A program made the position numbers and the translations under genes. The notes under the pieces are model-generated. The model made no database searches. It worked only from the letters and a program-made list of their open reading frames with translations, and had not been told where the DNA came from. From CAZSXU01 sp964610505 (lineage in GTDB: Bacteria; Arandabacterota; Arandabacteria; JAGLYR01), in NCBI GenBank assembly GCA_964610505.1, contig CAZSXU010000029.1, positions 1 to 47,757 of the forward strand: a stretch of DNA of 47,757 nucleotides, in the 5' to 3' direction. Positions 22,748-30,567 of the stretch are shown one piece after another; position 1 is the stretch's first letter; every line of letters starts with the position of its first letter.

Positions 22748-25144
22748 ATGAGATCCATGGTCATCGCTCTGGCGTCGATCGTGATGCTTGCCGGACCGGT
22801 CCTCGGCGCCGAGGTCCAGCATACCTATACGTTCGATCCGCCCCGCTTCGTGCCGGTCGGTGAATACCATCTCGTGGTCTTTGACGAGACCTACCCCGCC
22901 GGCAACATCGGGGGTCCGACGTTGCCGTTCCGCGCGATTGAGATTCTCCTGCCTCCCGGGGAAGCCGTAGTCTCCGTGGAACTGGAGACATCGGACCTCG
23001 TCACGCTGGACGGGTCTTTTCGGCTCCTCCCCCGGCAACCGGTTCGTCCCATCTCCGATCCGGGTTCCAGCGGGTTCGTGATCGATCCCGATGCCTACGA
23101 GAGCGATGTCGTCGTTCCGCACGATTCCACGCCCACGCTTCGGACGCACTACGCGAACGGTCTGGCCATAGCCGTCGGCGCATTCGCGCCCGTGACCTAT
23201 GCACCGAAGTCGGGAACCGTTTCGTACTACGCCCGGGTAACGGTTCGGGTGCACACCGAGCCAACCGCCGAGTCGCGCCGTGCGCTCGACATGCTTCCCG
23301 TGTCGAATCGGACGCTGAGATCCGCCGGGGCCCGGATCCACAACGCCGAGGCGCTTGCCGCCTACGCGCCCAGAGCCGTCAAGCAGAGCGGTGAGTACGA
23401 TTACCTCATCATCACCCAGGCGACCTTCGCCGACGACTTTCAGCCCCTTGCCGATCATTATAACCGCCGAGGCATTCGGACACAGATCCAGACGGTAGAG
23501 TACATCGCCGCCAACTATACGGGCGTAGATTCCGCGGACAAAATCCGGAACTGCATCATCGACGAGTACCAGAACCACGGGATCCAATGGGTCCTGCTGG
23601 GAGGCGACGCGGACGGCTCGGAAACGGACCCGTCGGGCAAGGTCGTCCCCTACCGCGGTCTCTACTGTGCGGTCGAGTCTTCCTCCCTCTATGAGGATGA
23701 GCACATTCCATCGGACTGCTACTTCGCCGGACTTGACGGCGACTGGAACACCGATGGAGACGGCCGCTGGGGTGAGCCGGGGGAAGAGGATTTCTACGGT
23801 GAAGTCCACGTGGGCCGCGCGCCCGTGGATTCGGAAGCCGAGATTGCGACGTTTATCACAAAGACCACGCGATACCAGGACTCGCCCGTTGTCGGCGAGG
23901 TGCGCGACATGCTCCTCCTTGGAGAACACCTCTGGGCCTCTCCGGAGACCTGGGGCGGCGACTACGCGGACGAGCTGGTGGGAACGTGCACGAACAACGG
24001 CTACACGACCAACGGCATTCCGGCCGGCTATTCGATCCAGAAGCTGTACGAGAAGATTGCGCCCTGGGAAGACACGGACCTGATGGACGCCGTGAACGAC
24101 GGCATCCACATGATCCACCACAACGGCCACTCCAACACCTGGTACACGATGAAACTCTCGGACAGTGACGTGACCGACGTTAATTTCACCAACAACGGCG
24201 TGAACCACAGCTACTGCCTCGTCTACACCCAGGGGTGTCTGGGCGGCGCCTTTGACAATTTCTACGGCGGTTACTGGTATCCCGGCGACGAATGCATCGG
24301 CGAGCTGATGTTGACCATCAACAACTTCTGCGCGGGGGCCGTCATCAATTCGCGCTACGGCTGGTTTACCGAGGGCACGACCAACGGCCCGTCCCAGCAC
24401 TTCCACAGGGAGTACGTGGACGCCCTGTTCAGCGAGGGAATCACAACCATCGGGGCGGCCCACACTCGTTCAAAGGATGAGACGGCGCCTTTCGTGGATC
24501 TGCCGGATGAGTACGAGCCGGGCGCGCACCGGTGGTGCTTCTATTGCTGCAACGTGCTGGGCGATCCCGCCATGGACGTGTGGACGGACACGCCGTCGTC
24601 GATGACGGTGGCCGCGCCCGAGAGCGTGGATCGGAATGCTACGTCCGTCGAGGTAGAAACCGGCGTCGACGGAGCGCTCGTCGCCCTCTCGTGGGACGGA
24701 ACGCTTTACGGGCGCGCCGAAGCCGATCCGGCGGGACACGCCGAGGTGACTCTGACCGAATCCATCGCGTCCCTGGATACGCTGGAGCTGGTGGTGACGG
24801 CTCACAACTACCTGGCTCACGAGAGTTCCATCGTGGTGACGGATCTGTCCCCGGTGTCGGAGACCCAGCGAGACGCCGTGAGCTGGATGCTTTTCCCCTG
24901 TACCCCGAATCCGTTCTCCGGGGAGACGGCAATTCAGTTCTCCCTTCCGAGAGAATCCGAGGTCTCTCTTCGCATCTTCGACGTCACCGGCCGAACCGTG
25001 GCTCGCCTCGTGGAAGGATCCCGTCCCGTCGGACGCCATCAAGTGGTGTGGGCTCCGGATGAGGACCTTGCCCCTGGGATCTACCTCTGCGAGCTTCGGG
25101 CCGGTGAGTTCCGGGCGGTGAGGAAGATGTTGAGGGTGAGATAG
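22748..25144 (+). CDS. Secreted gingipain-type (C25) cysteine peptidase with C-terminal sorting domain
   Basis: This 798-residue protein starts with a signal peptide (MVIALASIVMLAGPVLGAE). A propeptide/Ig region with GNIGGPTLPFRAIEILLPPG and YYARVTVRV is typical of C25 precursors. The peptidase domain (YLIITQATFADDF, VLLGGDADG, FYGEVHVGRAPV) holds the His461 (MIHHNGHSN) and Cys497 (YTQGCLGGAF) dyad. An Ig-like segment and the sorting module follow (TPNPFSGETA, IFDVTGRTV, GIYLCELRAG). Gingipain-like enzymes degrade external proteins, and their cleavage specificity (Arg or Lys) cannot be told here. ATG at 22748 follows AAAGGACATCGTG. A strong promoter and terminator flank it. Confidence 0.93.
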   Translation: MRSMVIALASIVMLAGPVLGAEVQHTYTFDPPRFVPVGEYHLVVFDETYPAGNIGGPTLPFRAIEILLPPGEAVVSVELETSDLVTLDGSFRLLPRQPVRPISDPGSSGFVIDPDAYESDVVVPHDSTPTLRTHYANGLAIAVGAFAPVTYAPKSGTVSYYARVTVRVHTEPTAESRRALDMLPVSNRTLRSAGARIHNAEALAAYAPRAVKQSGEYDYLIITQATFADDFQPLADHYNRRGIRTQIQTVEYIAANYTGVDSADKIRNCIIDEYQNHGIQWVLLGGDADGSETDPSGKVVPYRGLYCAVESSSLYEDEHIPSDCYFAGLDGDWNTDGDGRWGEPGEEDFYGEVHVGRAPVDSEAEIATFITKTTRYQDSPVVGEVRDMLLLGEHLWASPETWGGDYADELVGTCTNNGYTTNGIPAGYSIQKLYEKIAPWEDTDLMDAVNDGIHMIHHNGHSNTWYTMKLSDSDVTDVNFTNNGVNHSYCLVYTQGCLGGAFDNFYGGYWYPGDECIGELMLTINNFCAGAVINSRYGWFTEGTTNGPSQHFHREYVDALFSEGITTIGAAHTRSKDETAPFVDLPDEYEPGAHRWCFYCCNVLGDPAMDVWTDTPSSMTVAAPESVDRNATSVEVETGVDGALVALSWDGTLYGRAEADPAGHAEVTLTESIASLDTLELVVTAHNYLAHESSIVVTDLSPVSETQRDAVSWMLFPCTPNPFSGETAIQFSLPRESEVSLRIFDVTGRTVARLVEGSRPVGRHQVVWAPDEDLAPGIYLCELRAGEFRAVRKMLRVR

Positions 25145-25175
25145 CCAGAGACCGGGCACGAGTGCCAGAGACTGC

Positions 25176-25206
25176 GAGCGCGGCACGACGCCGCGCTCTT
25201 TCTTTG
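25176..25206 (+). terminator. Intrinsic terminator after the C25 peptidase gene
   Basis: GAGCGCGGC (25176-25184) pairs perfectly with GCCGCGCTC (25190-25198) around ACGAC, followed by TTTCTTTG. Confidence 0.85.
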
Positions 25207-25260
25207 TACCCATCTGAACGTATGGCCGCACCTGAGACCGCTCCACGAAGAAGTCCTGCG

Positions 25261-25267
25261 CATGAAC
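25261..25267. repeat. Target-site duplication CATGAAC, left copy
   Basis: CATGAAC abuts the left end of the IS element. An identical copy abuts its right end (26295-26301). Confidence 0.9.
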
Positions 25268-26294
25268 TGTGTGATTCATAGACATCGTTTCAACGTTCTG
25301 CTAGTCTCCCTGGCATGGATAGAGAGATCAGGGCACGGCTGAGATGGGTCAAGTCCTACGAGGAAACCGGTGATGCTGGTCTTGTCTGCCGTAGGTGTGG
25401 CATCAGCCGGCCGACACTCAGGAAGTGGTCCCGGAGATACAAGGCCGAGGGCCTAGCGGGCTTGGAATCTCGCAGCCGGCGTCCAAAGACATCTCCGGCG
25501 AGGAAGATCACAAGGGAAGACGAGAAACGAATCCTCGCCCTTCGAGTGAAACGCAGGCTGGGGTCGAGACGGATCCAGAACGAGTTGAAGAGGCTCTACT
25601 CCTGCTCGCTGTCACTTGCCACGATCCACAAGGTGCTCCGCAAGCATCAAGTCAAACCCCTCAAGCGGAAGCGAAGAATCCTGAACCCTAGGCGCTACTC
25701 CAGGCCCATTCCCGGCGACCGGGTTCAGATGGACACCATGAAGGTTGCACCTGGTCTCTACCAGTTCACAGCCATCGACGACTGCACCAGGTACAGAGTA
25801 CTAGGGCTCTACCCCCGGCGATCAGCGTCCCACACCTTGACATTTCTTGACCGAGTCCTGGAGGAGATGCCCTTCCCGATCCAGAGAATTCAGACCGACA
25901 GAGGGCGAGAGTTCTTCGCCATCAAGGTCCAGAAGCGCCTGATGGTCTTCGGGATCAAGTTCCGACCTATACGGCCGGGATCACCACACTTGAACGGGAA
26001 GGTCGAGAGATCCCAGAAGACGGACCTGGACGAGTTCTATACAACGGCCGATCTCAGCAGCCCAGATCTGGACATGCAGCTTGCTGGGTGGCAACATCAC
26101 TACAACTGGGACAGGCCTCATGGATCTCTAGGAGGGAAAACGCCCATGGACAGGTATTTCGAACTCAGCCACCAGACTCCCTTCTGGGACGAGGTCCATG
26201 GGAACTACGATGAATCCAAAGAGCGGATCCAGGACCCCAATTATCGACTTGATATGCAGCTGAGGCGATCGAAACGATGTGTGTGAATCACACA
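25268..26294 (+). mobile_element. Complete IS481-like insertion sequence, 1027 bp
   Basis: Terminal inverted repeats of 24 bp (25268-25291 and 26271-26294) match at 22 positions and begin TGTGTGATTCA. A perfect 7-bp duplication CATGAAC flanks the element. One transposase gene fills it, and its stop codon lies inside the right inverted repeat. It landed in the intergenic space between the C25 peptidase terminator and the beta-propeller gene, so no gene was broken. The intact ends, frame and duplication indicate recent transposition. Confidence 0.95.
25315..26286 (+). CDS. IS481-family DDE transposase
   Basis: This 323-residue transposase catalyses cut or copy transposition of the surrounding element. 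An N-terminal HTH (ICRRCGISRPTLRKWSRRY-like region at residues about 10-55) recognises DNA. The RNase H-like core has Asp140 (VQMDTMK), Asp195 (IQTDRGREF) and Glu231 (NGKVERSQKTD), a DD35E spacing. The C-terminus has YNWDRPHGSLGGKTP, a hallmark of this family. The frame is intact. No stop, frameshift or programmed slip is visible, so it should be active. Confidence 0.95.
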   Translation: MDREIRARLRWVKSYEETGDAGLVCRRCGISRPTLRKWSRRYKAEGLAGLESRSRRPKTSPARKITREDEKRILALRVKRRLGSRRIQNELKRLYSCSLSLATIHKVLRKHQVKPLKRKRRILNPRRYSRPIPGDRVQMDTMKVAPGLYQFTAIDDCTRYRVLGLYPRRSASHTLTFLDRVLEEMPFPIQRIQTDRGREFFAIKVQKRLMVFGIKFRPIRPGSPHLNGKVERSQKTDLDEFYTTADLSSPDLDMQLAGWQHHYNWDRPHGSLGGKTPMDRYFELSHQTPFWDEVHGNYDESKERIQDPNYRLDMQLRRSKRCV

Positions 26295-26301
26295 CATGAA
26301 C
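26295..26301. repeat. Target-site duplication CATGAAC, right copy
   Basis: Direct repeat of 25261-25267, immediately after the right inverted repeat of the IS element. Confidence 0.9.
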
Positions 26302-26363
26302 CTTCCCGGCCATCAGACAGACCAGGAACAACAGCGCCAGAGCCTGTCGCGACCCCCTCTGTC

Positions 26364-28301
26364 TCATTGCGTCTCCCCTTCGTCACCCGCATTTCCCCAC
26401 GGGACCCGGAGATCGTGAAGATAAATGCACCGCACCTGGAGACCGCTTCCATCATAGCCTACGAAGAGGTGTGGATCTTCGAACACGACTGCGTAGCTGC
26501 ACGCAGCGCGTGTCCCGCTCATAGTCTTACTGCCAATGACGGCTCCGGCTCTATCGCGCAAACGAAGAACAGTTGTGTCACTCTCCCAACGGATTGGCCC
26601 TTCGGGTCCGTCCGGGTAGTACGGGCCTCGGAGTGTTTCTGCAATGTACCTGCCATCAGCCGAGAGTGCTATGCTTTGAATGGTACGATTCTCCGCTGCC
26701 TCCCAAAGCTGAACAGGAGATTGCGGCCGTCGAGTGTCGAAGTAGCGCAGTGTGCGTCCCCCCGCTCTATGGACGGCGTACCTCCCGTCTCGCGAGAAGG
26801 ACCATCTGGCGTTGAAGCCCGAATCGGCAGGCCATTGCCGGTGCTTCAATTGCGGGACCTTCTCGAGCTTTCCCGTCCGCAGCGATACCCAATACGCGCC
26901 CAGCGTGGGATGGAATTCTGGATAAGCCGGCCTAGATGACTCGTCCGGAGGAAGCGGATGAACGTGAGGGCGGCTTGTTGCCGTTGTCGCATCCTCCCAC
27001 ACGGCGTAGAGCAAAGCGCTTCCGTCGGGCGATGAGTGAAGGTGCGTGCTGGGTGGAGTCTCCCAGGGATCCTCAAACACGATACGCCCCTCGTCGTCAA
27101 GAACTACCAAGTGCCACGCCCCCGCTTCGTCGCACCCCACAATCCCAACTCTCCGGCTCACCCGATCGAACGCTCCGACGTACCCGCGATCGAAAGGCAC
27201 AGTCGTCGACACACGCGCCCCCTCCGAGACTCCGAAACTCAACGCACCTTCGGAGAAGGACAGATCAAGCCCTTCGGCCGGATCTTCCCATCGAAAACTG
27301 CTCGTCACCCATTTCTCGGGTGCGATGCTCTTCCCATGTTCCCACGACCACCAGTCGATCCCTTCGGCCGGCAAGCTGCCGTCACTCTGAACCGGGAGAA
27401 ACCCCACGTAGTACTCGTAATCCGGCAGTCTCATTCCCCCGGGGAGTGACTGCCTCCATGTGGTTTCACCCTGGGCAACCAAGCGCAGGTACGGCAGGGG
27501 GAATGCCCTGGAACCGGTCTTCGCGGACTTGGAATCCCCAATCAAGTTCACATGCACCTTCGCCGACGGCAGCACGAATCGCGCGCGCCCAAGGTCATCC
27601 GATCCCTGACCGCTCCCCGGGCTCTTCCCGTCGACCTGCTCCAGACACATGGCCCACACCAACCCGCCTCCTCCTCCACCCATGTCCTCCCTGCCGCCGC
27701 AGAGCGGCAGGTCGAGTGTCTCCCCCTTGATCACGCACCCGGTCTCGTAGAACACGTAGTCCTCTTCATAGTCGGGTGTGCAGTCCAGGAAGAAGTTTGC
27801 GGGATACAGCGGGTGGCTGAAGGTGCTCTGCCCGTATTCGATGTAGAGAGGATCCTCCCCCGTGTAGTGGAAGGAGAGGTAGCCCAGGAGACAGAGGCCC
27901 GAGACCGGATCCGGCTCCAGACAATCCCCGCTCACGATGCCGCCCCCGTCCAGGAAGTCCCCCATCGTGAGACTGCCCGAGGAGCACCAGTGGGGCCCCT
28001 GAATCGATGGACCGCCTCGACCCATGGGGAAACCCTCCACCGCGAATTCCACCCCCTTGACCGATGTGACGTCGTAGGCGACGAAGGCAAGGTATCCGTA
28101 GCCATCCGTGGCGGCGAGATCCGCCGCCGAAAGGTCACCGTCAATATCCTCGCAGCTCGCGGGAAGAAGCTCCTCGCAGTCCAGAGTCTCCTCCGAGGCC
28201 ACTAGATGCATGGCCAACTTCCCGGCCGAGTTCTGGCCCGCTGGACAGGCCATGGCCCCAACGAGAACGACCAAACTCGTTATTACAATGTACCTTACCA
28301 T
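26364..28301 (-). CDS. Secreted protein with WD40/beta-propeller-like C-terminal half, function unknown
   Basis: This 645-residue protein begins with a signal-like MVRYIVITSLVVLVGAMACP; the Cys near residue 19 hints at a lipoprotein. The N-terminal 200 residues are Cys-rich (CEELLPASCEDIDG, GPHWCSSGSL, DCTPDYEEDY) with a DGDLSAADLAATDG calcium-like loop and a poly-glycine linker (DMGGGGGGLVW). From about residue 330 onward are repeated beta blades (SPDGSALLYAVW, SFSRDGRYAVHRAGG, ALSADGRYIAETL) like a propeller. I do not recognise a named family. ATG at 28301 follows GGAGGTG. It lacks the C-terminal sorting module of the other exported proteins. Confidence 0.8.
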   Translation of the reverse strand: MVRYIVITSLVVLVGAMACPAGQNSAGKLAMHLVASEETLDCEELLPASCEDIDGDLSAADLAATDGYGYLAFVAYDVTSVKGVEFAVEGFPMGRGGPSIQGPHWCSSGSLTMGDFLDGGGIVSGDCLEPDPVSGLCLLGYLSFHYTGEDPLYIEYGQSTFSHPLYPANFFLDCTPDYEEDYVFYETGCVIKGETLDLPLCGGREDMGGGGGGLVWAMCLEQVDGKSPGSGQGSDDLGRARFVLPSAKVHVNLIGDSKSAKTGSRAFPLPYLRLVAQGETTWRQSLPGGMRLPDYEYYVGFLPVQSDGSLPAEGIDWWSWEHGKSIAPEKWVTSSFRWEDPAEGLDLSFSEGALSFGVSEGARVSTTVPFDRGYVGAFDRVSRRVGIVGCDEAGAWHLVVLDDEGRIVFEDPWETPPSTHLHSSPDGSALLYAVWEDATTATSRPHVHPLPPDESSRPAYPEFHPTLGAYWVSLRTGKLEKVPQLKHRQWPADSGFNARWSFSRDGRYAVHRAGGRTLRYFDTRRPQSPVQLWEAAENRTIQSIALSADGRYIAETLRGPYYPDGPEGPIRWESDTTVLRLRDRAGAVIGSKTMSGTRAACSYAVVFEDPHLFVGYDGSGLQVRCIYLHDLRVPWGNAGDEGETQ

Positions 28302-28544
28302 CCATTCACCTCCGGATGAGGACTCGGAGCGGGCTCTTTCTCTACCCGCTGTCCCCTTCATATCCATAAACCGGGTAAGGGGCCAGTTTTTTGTGGACTT
28401 TTTTTCGTCCGAGAGCATTTTTCTGACGATTTCCGAGACGCGGAGACCCGCCTACCGAGCCGACCGTGAGAATACCCCCATCTGTGGAAACCTGAGTAAG
28501 GAAGTTCTGAGTCCTGGGTTCTGAGTTCTACGTTGAAGCCAAGA

Positions 28545-28599
28545 GGAAGGGCGAAGAGCGAAGTGACAGGTGACGAGTGACAAGCGACGAGGAAATGGG
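28545..28599. repeat. 55-bp exact dispersed repeat, copy 2
   Basis: Identical to bases 1-55 of the window and in the same orientation. Immediately right of it the two copies diverge and a CACAGATT-box cluster begins. Confidence 0.85.
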
Positions 28600-28600
28600 G

Positions 28601-28842
28601 TTCTTGAATCTGTGCAAATCTGTGCAATCTGTGGCTGGCATTCGGGTGATGAACTTGTCAGCAAAGACCGAGGAAATCGGAAATAGGAAATCGGGAATCG
28701 TGAATGGGGTGCAAATGGATTGTATCCACCCCGGCCGGGAGACACGGGCCGGGTGTTCGGCACGGGGCTTTCGGCCACAAAGTCCTTCTGCGTCATCTGC
28801 GGATAGGTTCTGGGGTTCGGAATCTGTGCAATCCGTGGCTAT
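28601..28842 (-). repeat. Cluster of CACAGATT boxes in minus orientation
   Basis: AATCTGTGCAAATCTGTGCAATCTGTGGC-type words (28606-28636), a CTGCGTCATCTGCGGATA box (28788-28805) and AATCTGTGCAATCCGTGGC (28821-28839) all read away from the end of the HAD nucleotidase gene. Confidence 0.65.
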
Positions 28843-28884
28843 GGGGGTAGATCTTCCCCCGCACTCGCCGTGCCGCGCCGCGGG

Positions 28885-30432
28885 CTAGAGCTCGTGCGGC
28901 ATGAGATCGCCCGGCGCCTGGAAGTAGTGATCCACGGGATAGTGGATGAAGTTGCTCACGCGGCTCGTGTAGATGCAGGCGAACCCCTTCACCTGCTGGC
29001 CGAAGTAGCTGGTCTCACGGCCTTCCCGGAACAGCGAACCCCAGTACGGATTGAACGCCCGGTCACACTCCTCACCCAGAGCTTCGGCCTTGTGAACCTG
29101 CATGGCCCACTGTTCGGCCAGGTGAATCCGCTTACCTTCCACACCGTCGGACGAAGCTCGTCCGGCCCCCGCTCGCCCCGAAGACCGGTGATTCCTCCGG
29201 CGACCCCTCTGCAGACGGCCCCGTTCCACTCTCAGGAAATCGAGGTCCCGGTTGAGATTCGCCAACCGATTCAGATCGGCCGAGATCCTCTGGGTCACTC
29301 GAAGCTCCCGCTTGAGCTCCGGGACCACCATGGCCGTTCGCCAACCCAGAGACTTCTTCGATCGCAGGATATCGCCAAAGGTATGATCCCCGAAGTAGAG
29401 AACCTCGTCGCCCAGGTGGCCCAGTTCCAGCTCCAGCCCCGCCGCATTCCCACCCCGAAGCACCTTGGCGCCCGAACGGCGGATCCCCAAACGTCCCGAG
29501 GAGATCCCGCCCGTCCCCTCTTCCAGGAAGAACGCCGGTTTGCCGGCCTCGACAAACACGAGATCAAAAGCATCCCTCCAGCTGTCGAACCGGCGGGGGG
29601 TCCCGAACACGTAGGACAGGACGACGTCCGTGTAGGCCAGATCCGAGTTGGTCAGAAGGAACAGCTTCTTGCCCGTCTCTCGAAACCGCTCGAACGTCGG
29701 CGCCAGACTGCGATCGACCTGCAGGAACGTCTCAGGGTCGGCGACCACGACTCTCTTGATGGAGCCATCCGCATGGGCTTTGTCGATGCTCTCGCGAACC
29801 TGACCGTAGAGAACGTTCTGGTCCCGCGTGACTCCCCGAACGCCCCGCTCGCCGAGGTCCACGAGCGCCTGGTAGAGATACGCCTCCGGAAGGTGGAATA
29901 GGGTATCGACCGGGACGTATGCATCGTGAGAGATTCGGAGCCGCCGTCGAGAGTAGATTCGCCTCCGATCCTCGTCCGGCAGCGCCCCGGTCCCGTGGTA
30001 GGCGCGGGTCACGTAGTTGTGGCCGTTCATTTTGATCAGGTTGCCGTATCGCCGGTCCACCACAAGTCCCCGAATGACAAAACGAGGGTTGTAGCGAATG
30101 TTCAGGATCTCTTCCGGAAACCCGTGGTCTTCCACCAGCTTCTTCTTGGTCTCCTCGAACGCCAGGGATTCGATCGCCGCTCCTTTGTACAGCGCCAGCG
30201 TGTGATCGAGGTCGAACCCGATAGCGGAGATGCTCGACATCTTCAGATTGCGATTGACATAGATGCGCGACGCCCGGGGGAGTTTTCGGGCCTCCCCCCA
30301 CCGATCGTAGGCCGCGTAGGCTTTTTCGATGCGCGCCACCGTCCGTTCTCCTTCCGGGAAATCGATCCCCCCTAGCTTTCGGAGTTTCCCCGCCTGACCT
30401 GTAGCCCCCGGAGTCCCTTCCGAAGCTACCAT
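28885..30432 (-). CDS. HAD-superfamily 5'-nucleotidase (HAD-IG, cytosolic IMP/GMP-type fold)
   Basis: This 515-residue cytoplasmic phosphatase has the HAD nucleophile motif GFDLDHTLALYK, followed by NIRYNPRFVIRGL and KMNGHNYVTRAYHG typical of the cN-II-like subfamily. Motif II is LFLLTNSD, and the C-terminal YFGDHTFGDILRSKK gives the metal-binding Asp. It ends with the conserved NPYWGSLFREG and SRVSNFIHYPVDHYF. The family hydrolyses purine nucleoside monophosphates. Odd: between the domain end and NPYWGS lies an Arg/Gly-rich stretch (RGRLQRGRRRNHRSSG), where relatives usually have a charged helix. Start ATG at 30432 has a modest AAAGG site. Confidence 0.9.
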   Translation of the reverse strand: MVASEGTPGATGQAGKLRKLGGIDFPEGERTVARIEKAYAAYDRWGEARKLPRASRIYVNRNLKMSSISAIGFDLDHTLALYKGAAIESLAFEETKKKLVEDHGFPEEILNIRYNPRFVIRGLVVDRRYGNLIKMNGHNYVTRAYHGTGALPDEDRRRIYSRRRLRISHDAYVPVDTLFHLPEAYLYQALVDLGERGVRGVTRDQNVLYGQVRESIDKAHADGSIKRVVVADPETFLQVDRSLAPTFERFRETGKKLFLLTNSDLAYTDVVLSYVFGTPRRFDSWRDAFDLVFVEAGKPAFFLEEGTGGISSGRLGIRRSGAKVLRGGNAAGLELELGHLGDEVLYFGDHTFGDILRSKKSLGWRTAMVVPELKRELRVTQRISADLNRLANLNRDLDFLRVERGRLQRGRRRNHRSSGRAGAGRASSDGVEGKRIHLAEQWAMQVHKAEALGEECDRAFNPYWGSLFREGRETSYFGQQVKGFACIYTSRVSNFIHYPVDHYFQAPGDLMPHEL

Positions 30433-30458
30433 TCAACCTTTGCGGCGTCAACGGACCC

Positions 30459-30487
30459 TTGACAGAGCCGGAACCCAAGGGGATAAT
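30459..30487 (+). promoter_or_regulatory. Sigma-70 promoter for the tricorn protease gene
   Basis: A perfect TTGACA (30459-30464), a 17-bp spacer and GATAAT (30482-30487). The leader is about 75 bases. Confidence 0.65.
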
Positions 30488-30567
30488 CTGGGGTTGTGCC
30501 TCCCCTCGAAACGGTCTCGGGCTTGCCCCGAGTCACTTGATCTCCCTTGTCCTCTAGGAGGTGTTCC

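Larger units (their letters stand above)
28302..28884. other. Non-coding stretch packed with dispersed repeats
   Basis: No gene is supported. It holds the second 55-bp repeat (28545-28599), stuttering GGGTTCTGAGTT words (28501-28531) and GGAAATCGG words (28671-28707). It also holds CACAGATT boxes at 28601-28639, 28787-28806 and 28817-28842, and a GC hairpin near 28725-28757. Two adjacent minus-strand genes flank it. Confidence 0.65.

Noticed and set aside
28601..28842. CRISPR array
   Set aside because: The boxes are degenerate, spaced irregularly and present singly elsewhere, with no uniform spacers and no cas gene in the window.
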